Shown here: positions 56,273 to 64,000 of the stretch, piece after piece
Position numbering within the stretch: the stretch's first letter is position 1
How the letters are laid out: every line of letters starts with the position of its first letter
DNA from: Hyalangium versicolor
GTDB taxonomy: Bacteria; Myxococcota; Myxococcia; Myxococcales; Myxococcaceae
Reading direction: 5' to 3'
Length of the DNA: 64,000 bases
Assembly (NCBI RefSeq): GCF_020103695.1
Contig: NZ_JAHXBF010000015.1
Span: forward strand, 186,001 to 250,000
Program-made: the position numbers and the translations under genes
Notes under the pieces: generated by a model
What the model saw: the letters and a program-made list of their open reading frames with translations, nothing else
The model's database searches: none
What the model was told of the DNA's origin: nothing

Positions 56273-56290
56273 ATATTACACACGTAATAT
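56273..56290. promoter_or_regulatory. Perfect palindromic operator of the thiolase-TetR operon
   Basis: ATATTAC, ACAC, GTAATAT: a perfect 7-bp inverted repeat with 4-bp spacer, 13 bp upstream of the thiolase ATG. It overlaps the predicted -10 region (56287-56292), so a bound repressor would block transcription. AT-rich composition stands out in this GC-rich DNA. The TetR protein encoded in the same operon is the natural candidate. Confidence 0.75.
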
Positions 56291-56314
56291 TACGGCCATC
56301 ATCCGAACTTGCAA
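56287..56314 (-). promoter_or_regulatory. Candidate promoter of the thiolase-TetR operon
   Basis: On the minus strand TTGCAA (56309-56314), 16 bp, TAATAT (56287-56292). Each box matches consensus at four of six positions. The transcript start would fall inside the palindrome. Confidence 0.5.
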
Positions 56315-56402
56315 TCCGATCCCCTTGGAAGCGAGCAGCCGGGCCCCTGGCCTCCGCTGCGCTCCTCCAGCGAACCCTTCGCCTGTCGAGAGCCCCCCTG
56401 TT

Positions 56403-56427
56403 GGGCCTCCGCTTCCCGTGGAGGCCC
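56403..56427 (+). other. Hairpin upstream of the beta-barrel gene
   Basis: GGGCCTCC, 9-base loop, GGAGGCCC forms a perfect 8-bp stem 45 bp before the ATG of the outer-membrane protein. It has no T run in either direction. It may be a leader structure or a block between the divergent genes. Confidence 0.4.
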
Positions 56428-56472
56428 CGTGCCCAGAGATTGTCCCCTGACTCACAATTTCTGGAGGACGCG

Positions 56473-57096
56473 ATGAAGATTCGTTCGGTGATGGGAGCCC
56501 TGGCGGCGGCCACCGTGCTGTGCGCGGGACCAGCTCTGGCCGCGGTCGAGGCGACCCAGGTGAGCAGGAGACTCAACCTCGAGGATCAGGAGACCCGGGT
56601 CGGCCTGGATGTGCGGCTCGGCCTCGGCGCGCTGCAGGGCGACATCGGACGCGAGACCGGCACGGGCCCGCTCCTCGGCATCGCCGCCGGAGCCCAGCTC
56701 AACCCACTGCTCGGAGTCGAGGTGGGCTACGAGGGCCAGCGTCTTCCCATCGATGACAGGCTCGTGGGCGACGGCGAGGCGCTCTACCGTCACAACGTCG
56801 GACTGCTGGCCAAGGCGGGCCCGCTCATCGAGCGGCACTGGCGCCCATTCGTGGGCGCGGGCCTGGGCCTGACGTACTTCAACCCCAGCGATGGCGCCGA
56901 GGTGCTGTTCAACAATGACGTCGCCGGCGAGGTGCCGCTTGCCGCGGGCGTGGACTACAACTTCGGGAACATCTTCGCCGGAGCGCGCGCCACCTATCGG
57001 CTCATGTTCGACGAGGGCTTCGCGGACGACGCCTTCCCGAATGCCAACGGGGGCAACCTCCTCAACGCCAGCATCACCCTGGGAGGGCGCTTCTAA
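56473..57096 (+). CDS. Outer-membrane beta-barrel protein
   Basis: ATG 56473 has GGAGG upstream. A signal peptide (MGALAAATVLCAGPALAAV) is followed by about 185 residues of alternating amphipathic strands (TRVGLDVRLGLGALQGDIG, LLGIAAGAQLNPLLGVEVGYEG, PFVGAGLGLTYFNPSDG) ending in LLNASITLGGRF with terminal Phe. This is the outer-membrane eight-strand barrel type (OmpA/OmpW-like). No specific ligand can be named. Confidence 0.85.
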   Translation: MKIRSVMGALAAATVLCAGPALAAVEATQVSRRLNLEDQETRVGLDVRLGLGALQGDIGRETGTGPLLGIAAGAQLNPLLGVEVGYEGQRLPIDDRLVGDGEALYRHNVGLLAKAGPLIERHWRPFVGAGLGLTYFNPSDGAEVLFNNDVAGEVPLAAGVDYNFGNIFAGARATYRLMFDEGFADDAFPNANGGNLLNASITLGGRF

Positions 57097-57120
57097 CGCG
57101 CCCCCTCCTCCGACCCGCGC

Positions 57121-58461
57121 CTAGAGCGTGAAGCGCGACAGCAGCGCCTCCGGGCGCGGGTCCTTCTCCCACGCATCCAGAATCGCCTGGGCGGGCGAGC
57201 GGCCCGAAGCCGCCACCCGGGCCAGCGGCTCCAGCAGCGACGCGTCCTGCGGATCCAGGCGCTCCAGCCCGCGACGGGCGATGGCCACCATCTCCCCAGC
57301 GAGCCGGTGCAGTTCCTGGTTGCCCAGCTTCCCCGCCAACCCCTGCGTGCGCGCGGTCTCGTGGAAGGCCTTGTGCTCGGCGAAGGACAGCTTCGGCAAC
57401 AGCCGCTCGCCCTCCTCCAGCGCGGTCCGGTCATACAGCAGCCCGCGCCACAGCGCTCCGAGCGCGCCCGTCATCTCCGCCGAGGCACAGTCCGCCCCGC
57501 GCACCTCGATGACCTTCTTGAGCCGCACCTCGGGGAACATCGTGGACAGGTGGTCCGTCCAGTCGCCCATCTCCGCGGGCTGACCCTCGAAGCCCTCCTT
57601 CAAGAGCTGACGGAAGGAGAGCTTGGGGTGGAGGTACTCGCCGCGCCGGCGCAGGAAGAGCAGCGGCGCGTCCAGCGCCCACTCCACATAGGCCTGGTAG
57701 GAGAACGAGCCATCGAAGAAGGCGGGCAAGTAACCACAGCGGGTGGGGTCCACTTCATCCCAGACGCGACAGCGGAAGCTCATGTACCCCGAGGGCTTGC
57801 CCTCCACCAACGGGCTGTTGGCATACAGGCCCACCATCAGCGGGGCCAACCGCGCCACCAGCACCGTCTTGCGGACACAGTCCTCCTCGTCGGCCCAGTC
57901 GTACGAGGCCTGCCCCGTGGAGGTCATCTGCATCATGTTCAGCGCCAGCCGGCCGCGCTCCGGCAGCGTGCGCCGCATGACCTTGTAGCGGGTCTTCGGC
58001 ATCCACGGCGTGTCCGACGGAGTGCCAAAGGGCCGATACCCCATCGCCACCAACTGGATGCCCAGCACATCACCGGCGGCCTTCACCTCGGACAGGTGCC
58101 GCAGGTTCTCCGCGTGGGCCTCGCGAGCCGTGACGAACGGGCTGCCGGACAGCTCGAACTGCCCGCCCGGCTCCAGGGAGATCGTCTCGATGCCTCGCTG
58201 GAGCGCAATCACCGGCGAGTCCGGAGTCTCCCGGAACGGCGCATAGCCACCCGCCGCACCGATCTTCTCCAGCAGCGCCCCGATGCCCGAGGGCCCCTCG
58301 TACGGCACGGGCTTCGCGCCGCTCTTCGCGTAGACGAACTTCTCGTGCTCGATGCCCAGCCGGTGCTCGGCCCGGGGTTTCTCCGCGGCCCGGAACGTGT
58401 CCACCAGTGCGTCGATAGAAGTAATGGGTTGGGAGACCGCTCGTTTGAGATCCAGGGACAT
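57121..58461 (-). CDS. gshA: Glutamate-cysteine ligase (plant/alpha-proteobacterial type)
   Basis: The start at ATG 58461 (MSLDLKRAV) is preferred. The 446-residue enzyme makes gamma-glutamylcysteine, the first step of glutathione. The GCS2-family patterns are seen: RLGIEHEKFVYA, ISLEPGGQFELSG, MMQMTSTGQASYDW and EVRGADCASAEM. The gshB partner is not in the window. It is convergent with the beta-barrel gene, with a gap of 24 bp. Confidence 0.93.
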   Translation of the reverse strand: MSLDLKRAVSQPITSIDALVDTFRAAEKPRAEHRLGIEHEKFVYAKSGAKPVPYEGPSGIGALLEKIGAAGGYAPFRETPDSPVIALQRGIETISLEPGGQFELSGSPFVTAREAHAENLRHLSEVKAAGDVLGIQLVAMGYRPFGTPSDTPWMPKTRYKVMRRTLPERGRLALNMMQMTSTGQASYDWADEEDCVRKTVLVARLAPLMVGLYANSPLVEGKPSGYMSFRCRVWDEVDPTRCGYLPAFFDGSFSYQAYVEWALDAPLLFLRRRGEYLHPKLSFRQLLKEGFEGQPAEMGDWTDHLSTMFPEVRLKKVIEVRGADCASAEMTGALGALWRGLLYDRTALEEGERLLPKLSFAEHKAFHETARTQGLAGKLGNQELHRLAGEMVAIARRGLERLDPQDASLLEPLARVAASGRSPAQAILDAWEKDPRPEALLSRFTL

Positions 58462-58520
58462 GGCCGCGCCTATATAACGTGCGAGTAACCCGCCGCTCCC
58501 AATTACGCATTGCCCCCCGA

Positions 58521-59333
58521 ATGAATCCACCCTCCCCAGTCCCTGAGTTCGCCGCTCGCCCCGCCCTCAAGGACTTCTTTCAAGGGGTCGGGTTGCTCGG
58601 GCGCGCCTTCGGCCTCATCTTCCGCTCCCCAAAGCTGTTCCTGCTTTCGACACTCTGCGCCATCGTCACGCTGGCCAGCCTGGTCGGACTCTCGGTGCTG
58701 CTCTGGCATTACACGCCAGGGCTGGTGGGAAGCTTCTTCGCCCGCCCGGAGGCCTGGTACGGACAGGCGCTCTGGTACCTGGTCCTCACCCTCACCTTCG
58801 TGGTGCTCCTTGTCGTGGGCGCCAATGTCGTGCCCCCCCTGCTCCTGGCGCCCCTGCAGGATCCGATTTCCGAGGCCACCGAGGAGCTGTGCGGCGGCGC
58901 CCCCTCCCCGCCCTTCAGCCTGGGGGCCTTCTTCCGCGGGCTGGTAACCGGAATCGCACACACCCTGGCGCGCCTCCTCTTCCTGCTCCTGGGGCTCGCC
59001 GTGCTCCTGCCCCTCCACCTCATCCCCGGGCTGGGGAGCATCCTCTGGACGGTGCTGGGCAGCCTGTGGAGCATGATCTGGATGGCCGGAGAGCACCTGG
59101 CCGCCCCCATGACGCGCCACCTCTACCCCTTTGCCGAGGTGCGGCGGATGCTGCGCGAGCGCTCCGCCCTCTGCCTCGGCTTCGGCGCGGGCGTCTACCT
59201 GCTCCTCTGGGTACCCGTCCTCAATACCTTCTTCCTGCCGGTGGCCATCATCGCCGGGACGCTCCTCTACCGGGGGCTTGTTGCCTCGGGGCAGCTCCCC
59301 CCTCCTCCTGCCACCTCCCACCTCCCGAAATAA
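58521..59333 (+). CDS. EI24-domain integral membrane protein
   Basis: ATG 58521 is chosen; upstream in-frame codons add a basic stretch without support. The 270-residue protein has about four to six long membrane helices (LFLLSTLCAIVTLASLVGLSVLL, ALWYLVLTLTFVVLLVVGANVV, TLARLLFLLLGLAVLLPLHLI) and the phrase GLGSILWTVLGSLWSMIWMAGEHLAAPMTRHLYPF, as in the EI24/CysZ-like family. The role is unknown. Confidence 0.82.
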   Translation: MNPPSPVPEFAARPALKDFFQGVGLLGRAFGLIFRSPKLFLLSTLCAIVTLASLVGLSVLLWHYTPGLVGSFFARPEAWYGQALWYLVLTLTFVVLLVVGANVVPPLLLAPLQDPISEATEELCGGAPSPPFSLGAFFRGLVTGIAHTLARLLFLLLGLAVLLPLHLIPGLGSILWTVLGSLWSMIWMAGEHLAAPMTRHLYPFAEVRRMLRERSALCLGFGAGVYLLLWVPVLNTFFLPVAIIAGTLLYRGLVASGQLPPPPATSHLPK

Positions 59334-59403
59334 ACAAGGGCCCCAGGTGTCTCCGCCTGGAAGAGGACCCTTCGATCAGGGGGGGCGGGAACGCAGTGCC
59401 TCC

Positions 59404-59417
59404 CAGGAACGTTCCTG
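59404..59417. other. Perfect 14-bp palindrome in the gap before the S41 protease gene
   Basis: CAGGAACGTTCCTG is its own reverse complement. It lies about 160 bp before the protease ATG in a 243-bp gap. Apart from this and an imperfect hairpin around 59340-59385, nothing is seen in the gap. A palindrome of this size could be an operator, but no partner is known. Confidence 0.4.
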
Positions 59418-59576
59418 ATCGATACCGAGGAGCGGACGCCTTGAAGCACCCGAAGTCCATGATTAGGCTTGCCCGGTTGCTTTCTGGTGTCCCACGTCCT
59501 CGACAAGCACCCGGTTTCACACAGCTTTTCTCACGCAACACCCCGGGGCCTCACGGGCCCCAGCTTGGATGAACCA

Positions 59577-62500
59577 ATGCCGCGAATGCTTCGCCGGATC
59601 ATCGCCGTCGCTGTCCTCCTCGGCGCCTGGGCCCTCGTGGGCAGCGACCGGGCTCCCATCCCCCTGACAATGGGGGCCGCTCAGGCCAGCCAGGGCTGGG
59701 ACGGTTCGCTCGCACAGCAGAAGGGCGAGAAGCCACAGCACGATCTCTCCTCGATGCGCGTCTTCACGAAGGTCATCCTCTACGTGAAGGACAACTACGT
59801 CGACCCCAAGCGCGTCAAGCCCAAGGAGATGCTCATCGCCGCGCTGGAGTACGTGGAGAAGAGCGTGCCGGACGTGCTCGTGGACGGCAACGCCGAGACG
59901 GGCAAGCTCAACGTCAATGTCAACGGCAAGCAGCGCGAGTTCGACATCAGCCACGTGGACTCGCCCTGGAAGCTGTCCTTCACGCTGAAGGACGTCTTCG
60001 ACTTCATCTCCAAGAACATGCGCCCGGTGGAGGACACGCGGGACATCGAGTACGCGGCCGTCAACGGCGCGCTGTCCACTCTGGATCCGCACTCGGTGCT
60101 GCTGCGCCCGGAGCTGTACCGGGAGATGAAGCTGTCCACCAAGGGTGAGTTCGGCGGCCTGGGCTTCGTCATCCAGATGCGCGAGGGCAACCTCACCGTG
60201 GTGAAGGTCCTGCCGAAGACGCCGGCGCACCGCGCGGGCATCCAGAAGGACGACCAGATCAAGAAGATTGGCGAGGAGTCCACGGTCAACATGGACCTGA
60301 ACGAGGCCGTGTCCAAGCTGCGCGGCCCGGTGGACAGCAAGATCACCATCACCGTGGAGCGCAAGGGCTGGGACAAGCCGCACGTCATGACGCTCAGCCG
60401 CGCGACCATCTCCATCGAGAGCGTGCAGCACAAGCTGCTGGCCCAGAACGTGGGCTATGTGCGCCTCAAGAACTTCCAGGGCAACACCACGCGCGACTTG
60501 GAGGCGGCGCTGGCGGACATCCGCAAGCAGGCCGAGGCCAAGGGCGGCACCATGAAGGGCCTGGTGCTGGACCTGCGCGGCAACCCGGGCGGTCTGCTCG
60601 AGCAGGCCATCCAGGTGTCCGACACCTTCATCTCCAATGGCGTGCTGGTGGCCACGGTGGGCCTGTCCGACAAGCTGCGCGAGGAGAAGCGTGCCCGGCC
60701 GCAGGAGGGTGAGGACGCCTTCCCCATCGCGGTGCTGGTGAACTCGGGCAGCGCCTCGGCCTCTGAAATCGTCGCGGGCGCGCTGAAGAACCTGAACCGC
60801 GCCGTCATCATCGGCCGGCAGACGTTCGGCAAGGGCAGCGTGCAGGTGCTGTACGACTTCCCGGATGACAGCGCGCTGAAGCTGACCATCGCCAAGTACC
60901 TGACGCCGGGCGACGTCTCCATCCAGGAGGTGGGCATCATCCCGGACATCCAGCTGGTGCCCACGCGCGTCACCGAGGCCAGCATCGACGTGTTCGCTCC
61001 CCGCCGCTCCATCGGCGAGGCGGATCTGGATCAGCACTTCGGCAACCCGGACTCCGACAAGGTGGCCAAGAAGCGCGAGGATGTGCTGGACCGCGAGAAG
61101 CCCGCCGAGAGCCTCAAGTACCTGAAGACGGACGAGAAGAAGCTGGCCCAGGCCGCCGCCGAGAAGAAGGCCAAGGACCAGGAGACGGCCGCGAAGAACC
61201 CGAAGACGGCCACCAAGGATCCCAAGGACGCCAAGGCGCACGGCGAGCATGATCCGCTGATCGATACGGATCTCGCCGGCCAGGGCGAGGACCTCGAGGA
61301 CCAGCTGGACGCCGAGAGCCAGGACGAGATCAAGGAGGACTTCGAGGTGACGTTCGCCCGGGACTTCGTGCTCAAGGCATCCTCCAGCAACCGCCAGGAG
61401 CAGATGAAGCAGGGCAAGGCCTTCATCGACCAGAAGCGCCAGGAGGAGGAGCAGCGCATCAACTCCGCCATCGCCGCGCTGGGTGTGGACTGGAGCCCCG
61501 GCCCCACCCCGAAGAACGCGCAGCTGGATGCCACCTTCTCGCCGCCCTCGGATCAGCCCGTGCACGCCGGTGACACGCTGGAGCTGACCATCACCGCCGA
61601 GAACAAGGGCACCGAGGCGCTCAAGCGCGTGCGTGCGTGGACCGAGAGCGACAACGCCTTCATCGACCGCCGCGAGTTCGTCTTCGGCGCGATTGCTCCG
61701 GGCGAGAAGAAGACGTGGAAGGTGCCGGTGAAGCTGCCCAAGGATCTCACCTCGCGCCGCGACGACGTGACGGTGAAGTTCTTCGACGACAATGGCGCGC
61801 TGCCCAAGACGCTGGTGAGCGAGGTGGGCTTCCAGGAGCTGCCCCGCCCGTCCTTCGCCTTCAACTGGCAGGTGCTGGATGACTGCGCCACGTGCAATGG
61901 CGACGGCGTGGCCCAGGTGGGCGAGGACATCACCGTGGCCCTGGACGTCACCAACGTGGGCAAGGGCGTGGCGCTGGACTCGTTCGCGCAGATCAAGAAC
62001 GCGGGCGACCCGAACGTCTTCATCGAGAAGGGCCGCTTCAAGCTGGGCGAGCTGCAGCCCGGCGAGACGAAGTCCGCGCGCTTCCAGCTCGAGCTGAAGA
62101 AGGGCTACAAGGGCGACACCTTCCCGCTGAAGCTGGCCATCATCGACGAGCCGCTCGAGGAGTTCGTCACCGAGAAGCTCGAGCTGCCGGTGAGCGCCAC
62201 GCCCGTGCTGGCGCTGGAGCCCACCAAGACGCTGGTGAAGCTGTCGGACAAGGCCGAGCTGCTGTCGGCGCCGCTGCAGGACGCGCGCCCCATCGCCAAG
62301 GTGGGAGCGCAGGCGGTGCTGCCCGTGGTGGCCGTGGGCAAGGGCTTCTACAAGGTGTCCCTGCAGGATGACCGCTTCGCCTTCGTCCGCACCGCGGATG
62401 CTCGCGAGCAGAAGATCGGCAAGGCCGTGCTGCCCAAGAAGGTGGACTGGGTGACGAGCCTGCAGCCGCCGGACATCCACCTGGATGTGGACACCTCCCG

Positions 62501-62816
62501 CGGCGGCGTGATGGCCAACACGGACCGGTACACCCTGTCCGGCACCGTGACGGATCCGCAGGGCCTGCTGGACATGTACGTGCTGGTGAACGACCAGAAG
62601 GTCTACTTCAAGGCCGCGGACCCCAAGGGCGAGGAGCCTCGGAAGATGAAGTTCTCCGCCGAGTTCGCGCTCAAGGAGGGCAACAACAACGTCCTGGTGG
62701 TGGCGCGCGAGGACCAGGACTTCGCCAGCCGCAAGACGCTGGTCATCCGGCGCCGGCCGGAGGCGGTGGCCCAGAAGCTGGCGCCCACCCCCACCGAGCA
62801 GCAGAAGCCGCAGTAG
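59577..62816 (+). CDS. S41-family carboxy-terminal processing protease with a long C-terminal extension
   Basis: ATG 59577 (MPRMLRRIIAVAVLLG) gives a signal/anchor. The 1,079-residue protein has an N-terminal helical region, a PDZ domain (about 190-275, GLGFVIQMREGNLTVVKVLPKTPAHRAGIQKDDQIKKIG) and the S41 core, with Ser 394 in GSASASEI and Lys 419 in FGKGSVQ (25 residues apart as in E. coli Prc). After residue 500 a Lys/Glu-rich linker is followed by CARDB-like immunoglobulin domains (about 660-870) and further beta modules (to about 1060). The family normally ends at 400-680 residues, so the 400-plus residue extension is odd. Likely periplasmic. No partner is obvious. Confidence 0.9.
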   Translation: MPRMLRRIIAVAVLLGAWALVGSDRAPIPLTMGAAQASQGWDGSLAQQKGEKPQHDLSSMRVFTKVILYVKDNYVDPKRVKPKEMLIAALEYVEKSVPDVLVDGNAETGKLNVNVNGKQREFDISHVDSPWKLSFTLKDVFDFISKNMRPVEDTRDIEYAAVNGALSTLDPHSVLLRPELYREMKLSTKGEFGGLGFVIQMREGNLTVVKVLPKTPAHRAGIQKDDQIKKIGEESTVNMDLNEAVSKLRGPVDSKITITVERKGWDKPHVMTLSRATISIESVQHKLLAQNVGYVRLKNFQGNTTRDLEAALADIRKQAEAKGGTMKGLVLDLRGNPGGLLEQAIQVSDTFISNGVLVATVGLSDKLREEKRARPQEGEDAFPIAVLVNSGSASASEIVAGALKNLNRAVIIGRQTFGKGSVQVLYDFPDDSALKLTIAKYLTPGDVSIQEVGIIPDIQLVPTRVTEASIDVFAPRRSIGEADLDQHFGNPDSDKVAKKREDVLDREKPAESLKYLKTDEKKLAQAAAEKKAKDQETAAKNPKTATKDPKDAKAHGEHDPLIDTDLAGQGEDLEDQLDAESQDEIKEDFEVTFARDFVLKASSSNRQEQMKQGKAFIDQKRQEEEQRINSAIAALGVDWSPGPTPKNAQLDATFSPPSDQPVHAGDTLELTITAENKGTEALKRVRAWTESDNAFIDRREFVFGAIAPGEKKTWKVPVKLPKDLTSRRDDVTVKFFDDNGALPKTLVSEVGFQELPRPSFAFNWQVLDDCATCNGDGVAQVGEDITVALDVTNVGKGVALDSFAQIKNAGDPNVFIEKGRFKLGELQPGETKSARFQLELKKGYKGDTFPLKLAIIDEPLEEFVTEKLELPVSATPVLALEPTKTLVKLSDKAELLSAPLQDARPIAKVGAQAVLPVVAVGKGFYKVSLQDDRFAFVRTADAREQKIGKAVLPKKVDWVTSLQPPDIHLDVDTSRGGVMANTDRYTLSGTVTDPQGLLDMYVLVNDQKVYFKAADPKGEEPRKMKFSAEFALKEGNNNVLVVAREDQDFASRKTLVIRRRPEAVAQKLAPTPTEQQKPQ

Positions 62817-62840
62817 CCGGACTTACATCCTCCGCTCATC

Positions 62841-62891
62841 CGGGCGGCTCTCCCGGAGGCTCCGGCCTCCAGGTGGGCCGCCCGTTTTGTT
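62841..62891 (+). terminator. Intrinsic terminator after the S41 protease gene
   Basis: CGGGCGGC near 62841 pairs with GGCCGCCCG near 62876-62884 around an inner GGAGGC/GCCTCC helix, and TTTTGTT follows. It lies 24 bp after the stop and fits a rho-independent terminator. Confidence 0.75.
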
Positions 62892-62970
62892 GACGCTCTC
62901 GGCGAGCCCACGTTAGCGTCCGAAGGGTTTGGCACCCGTTGCCGGCGGGCGCCTGGGAGGCGGTTTGAGG

Positions 62971-63909
62971 ATGCACGCGTTCAGTCGGTGGATGGCCCTC
63001 GCGGCGCTCGTGTCGGGGGCCGCCGCGCACGCGGATCAGAATGATCTGCAGATCACCAGGTTGGGGCGCCCCAACGAGGTGCAGACGACCTGTGATCCAG
63101 AGCAGCAGCAGACGTGCGCCACGGGCAACTCGCGGTTCCAGGCCTTCGCCCGCGCCTTCGCGGCCGGCATCAGCTCGACGAACCTGATGCCTCCGGAGAC
63201 CGTGGGGCACGCCGGCTTCAACGTGAACATGGAGCTGGCCGTCGTCAGCCTGCCGAGCAGCATCGAGCTCCCCACCGAGGGAACGCAGCCCAGCACCGTG
63301 CTGGTGCCCTCCTTCCACGTGCGCAAGGGCCTGCCCTTCTCCATCGAGCTGGGTGGCCGTGTGGGCTGGGTGGAGAAGAGCCGCATGGTGGCCACCACCG
63401 GCGAGCTGAAGTGGGCCGCCAATGAGGGCTTCACCTACCTGCCGGACATTGGGGCACGGCTCCACGTCACCCGCCTCATGGGCGTGCGCGACTTCGGCCT
63501 CACCTCGGCCGGCCTGGACCTGGGCATCGGCAAGCAGTTCCCCCTGGGCGGAATGATCACCCTCACCCCGTATGGTGGCCTGGACTTCAATTGGGTGGGC
63601 GCCGACACGGACACGCTCGACTTCAATCCGAACCGTCCCTACAACGACTCGCTGGATGGGGACTCACTCGGGGCGCTCCAGGACACGGACGTCTACAAGC
63701 GCGTGAAGCTCTCGGACAACATGACCCAGCGCATCTACGGCGGCGCGCGCTTCATCGGCGGCGTGCTGCAGTTGGGCGCAGAGATCTCCTTCTCGCGCCT
63801 GGGCAGCGTGAGGCTAGACCCACGTCCGGATAACGAGGCCTCGACCACCGAGACCCGGGCCCTGCCCACGGTCGTCACCTTCAGCACCTCGCTCGGCCTG
63901 GACTTCTAG
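62971..63909 (+). CDS. Predicted outer-membrane protein
   Basis: ATG 62971 with TTTGAGG upstream. The 312-residue product has a signal peptide (MHAFSRWMALAALVSGAAAHA). The mature part is strand-rich with alternating patterns (NVNMELAVVSLPSSIEL, FSIELGGRVGWVEKSRMVATTGELKWAANEGF, ITLTPYGGLDFNWVG, GVLQLGAEISFSRLGSV) and ends VVTFSTSLGLDF with terminal Phe, the outer-membrane barrel signature. No named family recognised. Confidence 0.78.
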   Translation: MHAFSRWMALAALVSGAAAHADQNDLQITRLGRPNEVQTTCDPEQQQTCATGNSRFQAFARAFAAGISSTNLMPPETVGHAGFNVNMELAVVSLPSSIELPTEGTQPSTVLVPSFHVRKGLPFSIELGGRVGWVEKSRMVATTGELKWAANEGFTYLPDIGARLHVTRLMGVRDFGLTSAGLDLGIGKQFPLGGMITLTPYGGLDFNWVGADTDTLDFNPNRPYNDSLDGDSLGALQDTDVYKRVKLSDNMTQRIYGGARFIGGVLQLGAEISFSRLGSVRLDPRPDNEASTTETRALPTVVTFSTSLGLDF

Positions 63910-63959
63910 TCCCGAGGCCACCCGAAGCAGCCCCCCTGGCGGCGCGGAGTTTGCGAACT

Positions 63960-63976
63960 TGTCTGCTTGTCAGACA
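63960..63976. promoter_or_regulatory. Inverted repeat near the right edge
   Basis: TGTCTG, CTTGT, CAGACA forms a 6-bp inverted repeat in a short gene-free stretch (63910-64000). The shape is that of many TetR-family operators. The gene it may control lies beyond the window. Confidence 0.4.
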
Positions 63977-64000
63977 GGTTGGCTCGAACTGCGCCCGGAG

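Noticed and set aside
59517..62480. Long minus-strand open frame over the S41 protease
   Set aside because: The plus strand has PDZ and catalytic motifs. The opposite frame has none.

Overview
This window is about 64 kb of high-GC DNA with strong third-position GC bias and long open frames antisense to nearly every gene. The gene content is that of a gliding, predatory myxobacterium (Myxococcota). The signs are a complete type IV pilus (T4P) locus in the myxobacterial style (pilB-T-C-S-R, pilA-G-H-I, pilD, a second PilS/PilR pair, pilM-N-O-P-Q), homologues of the polarity genes sgmX and mglC beside pilQ, a myxobacterial-type PilZ domain, and many NtrC-type regulators. Tandem pilins and locus-specific insertions suggest a relative of Archangium/Cystobacter/Stigmatella rather than M. 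xanthus itself; that placement is inference. Layout: bases 1-8,690 (minus strand) hold a TamB-like gene cut by the window edge, an ExeA-like AAA ATPase, the SgmX-like TPR protein, accC, accB, efp, the roadblock protein MglC and a small exported protein. Bases 8,721-14,623 hold pilQ-P-O-N-M. Bases 14,822-18,588 hold pilR2, pilS2 and the prepilin peptidase pilD. A divergent intergenic region with a sigma-54 promoter then drives two tandem pilins (18,806-20,166, plus strand), separated by a strong intrinsic terminator and followed by a relic of a third pilin tail; pilG-H-I follow. Bases 23,044-30,225 (minus) hold pilR, pilS, pilC, pilT, pilB. The flank to about 38.3 kb holds ribF, trmB, a response-regulator diguanylate cyclase, small lipoproteins, a proline-rich protein ending in what looks like an Hfq/Sm-like fold, a cupredoxin and a DnaQ-DinG exonuclease-helicase. 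Bases 38.4-41.3 kb hold a type I methyltransferase and specificity subunit with no restriction subunit. Bases 41.3-46.5 kb hold a bacteriophytochrome light-sensing operon with a receiver protein and a large REC-GAF-PAS kinase. The rest holds a HAMP membrane protein plus HEAT protein pair, alaS, a lipoprotein, a PilZ-Hsp70 fusion, a thiolase-TetR operon behind a palindromic operator, an outer-membrane beta-barrel, gshA, an EI24-like membrane protein, a large S41 processing protease with a long C-terminal extension, and a second outer-membrane protein. How the genes fit together: PilB/PilT power extension and retraction, PilC is the platform, PilM/N/O/P connect it to the secretin PilQ, PilD matures the pilins, and PilS/PilR with sigma-54 switch on pilA. 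SgmX and MglC link the machine to the MglA/MglB polarity switch. Strongest points for follow-up: the pilA promoter with two 15-bp direct repeats exactly 20 bp apart, the coordinated loss of one cysteine pair between the two pilins, the third-pilin relic, the GAFTDA loop in PilR2 in place of GAFTGA, the Hfq-like C-terminal domain at about 34.7 kb, the PilZ-Hsp70 fusion, the thiolase/TetR palindrome, and a nested palindrome just upstream of alaS.
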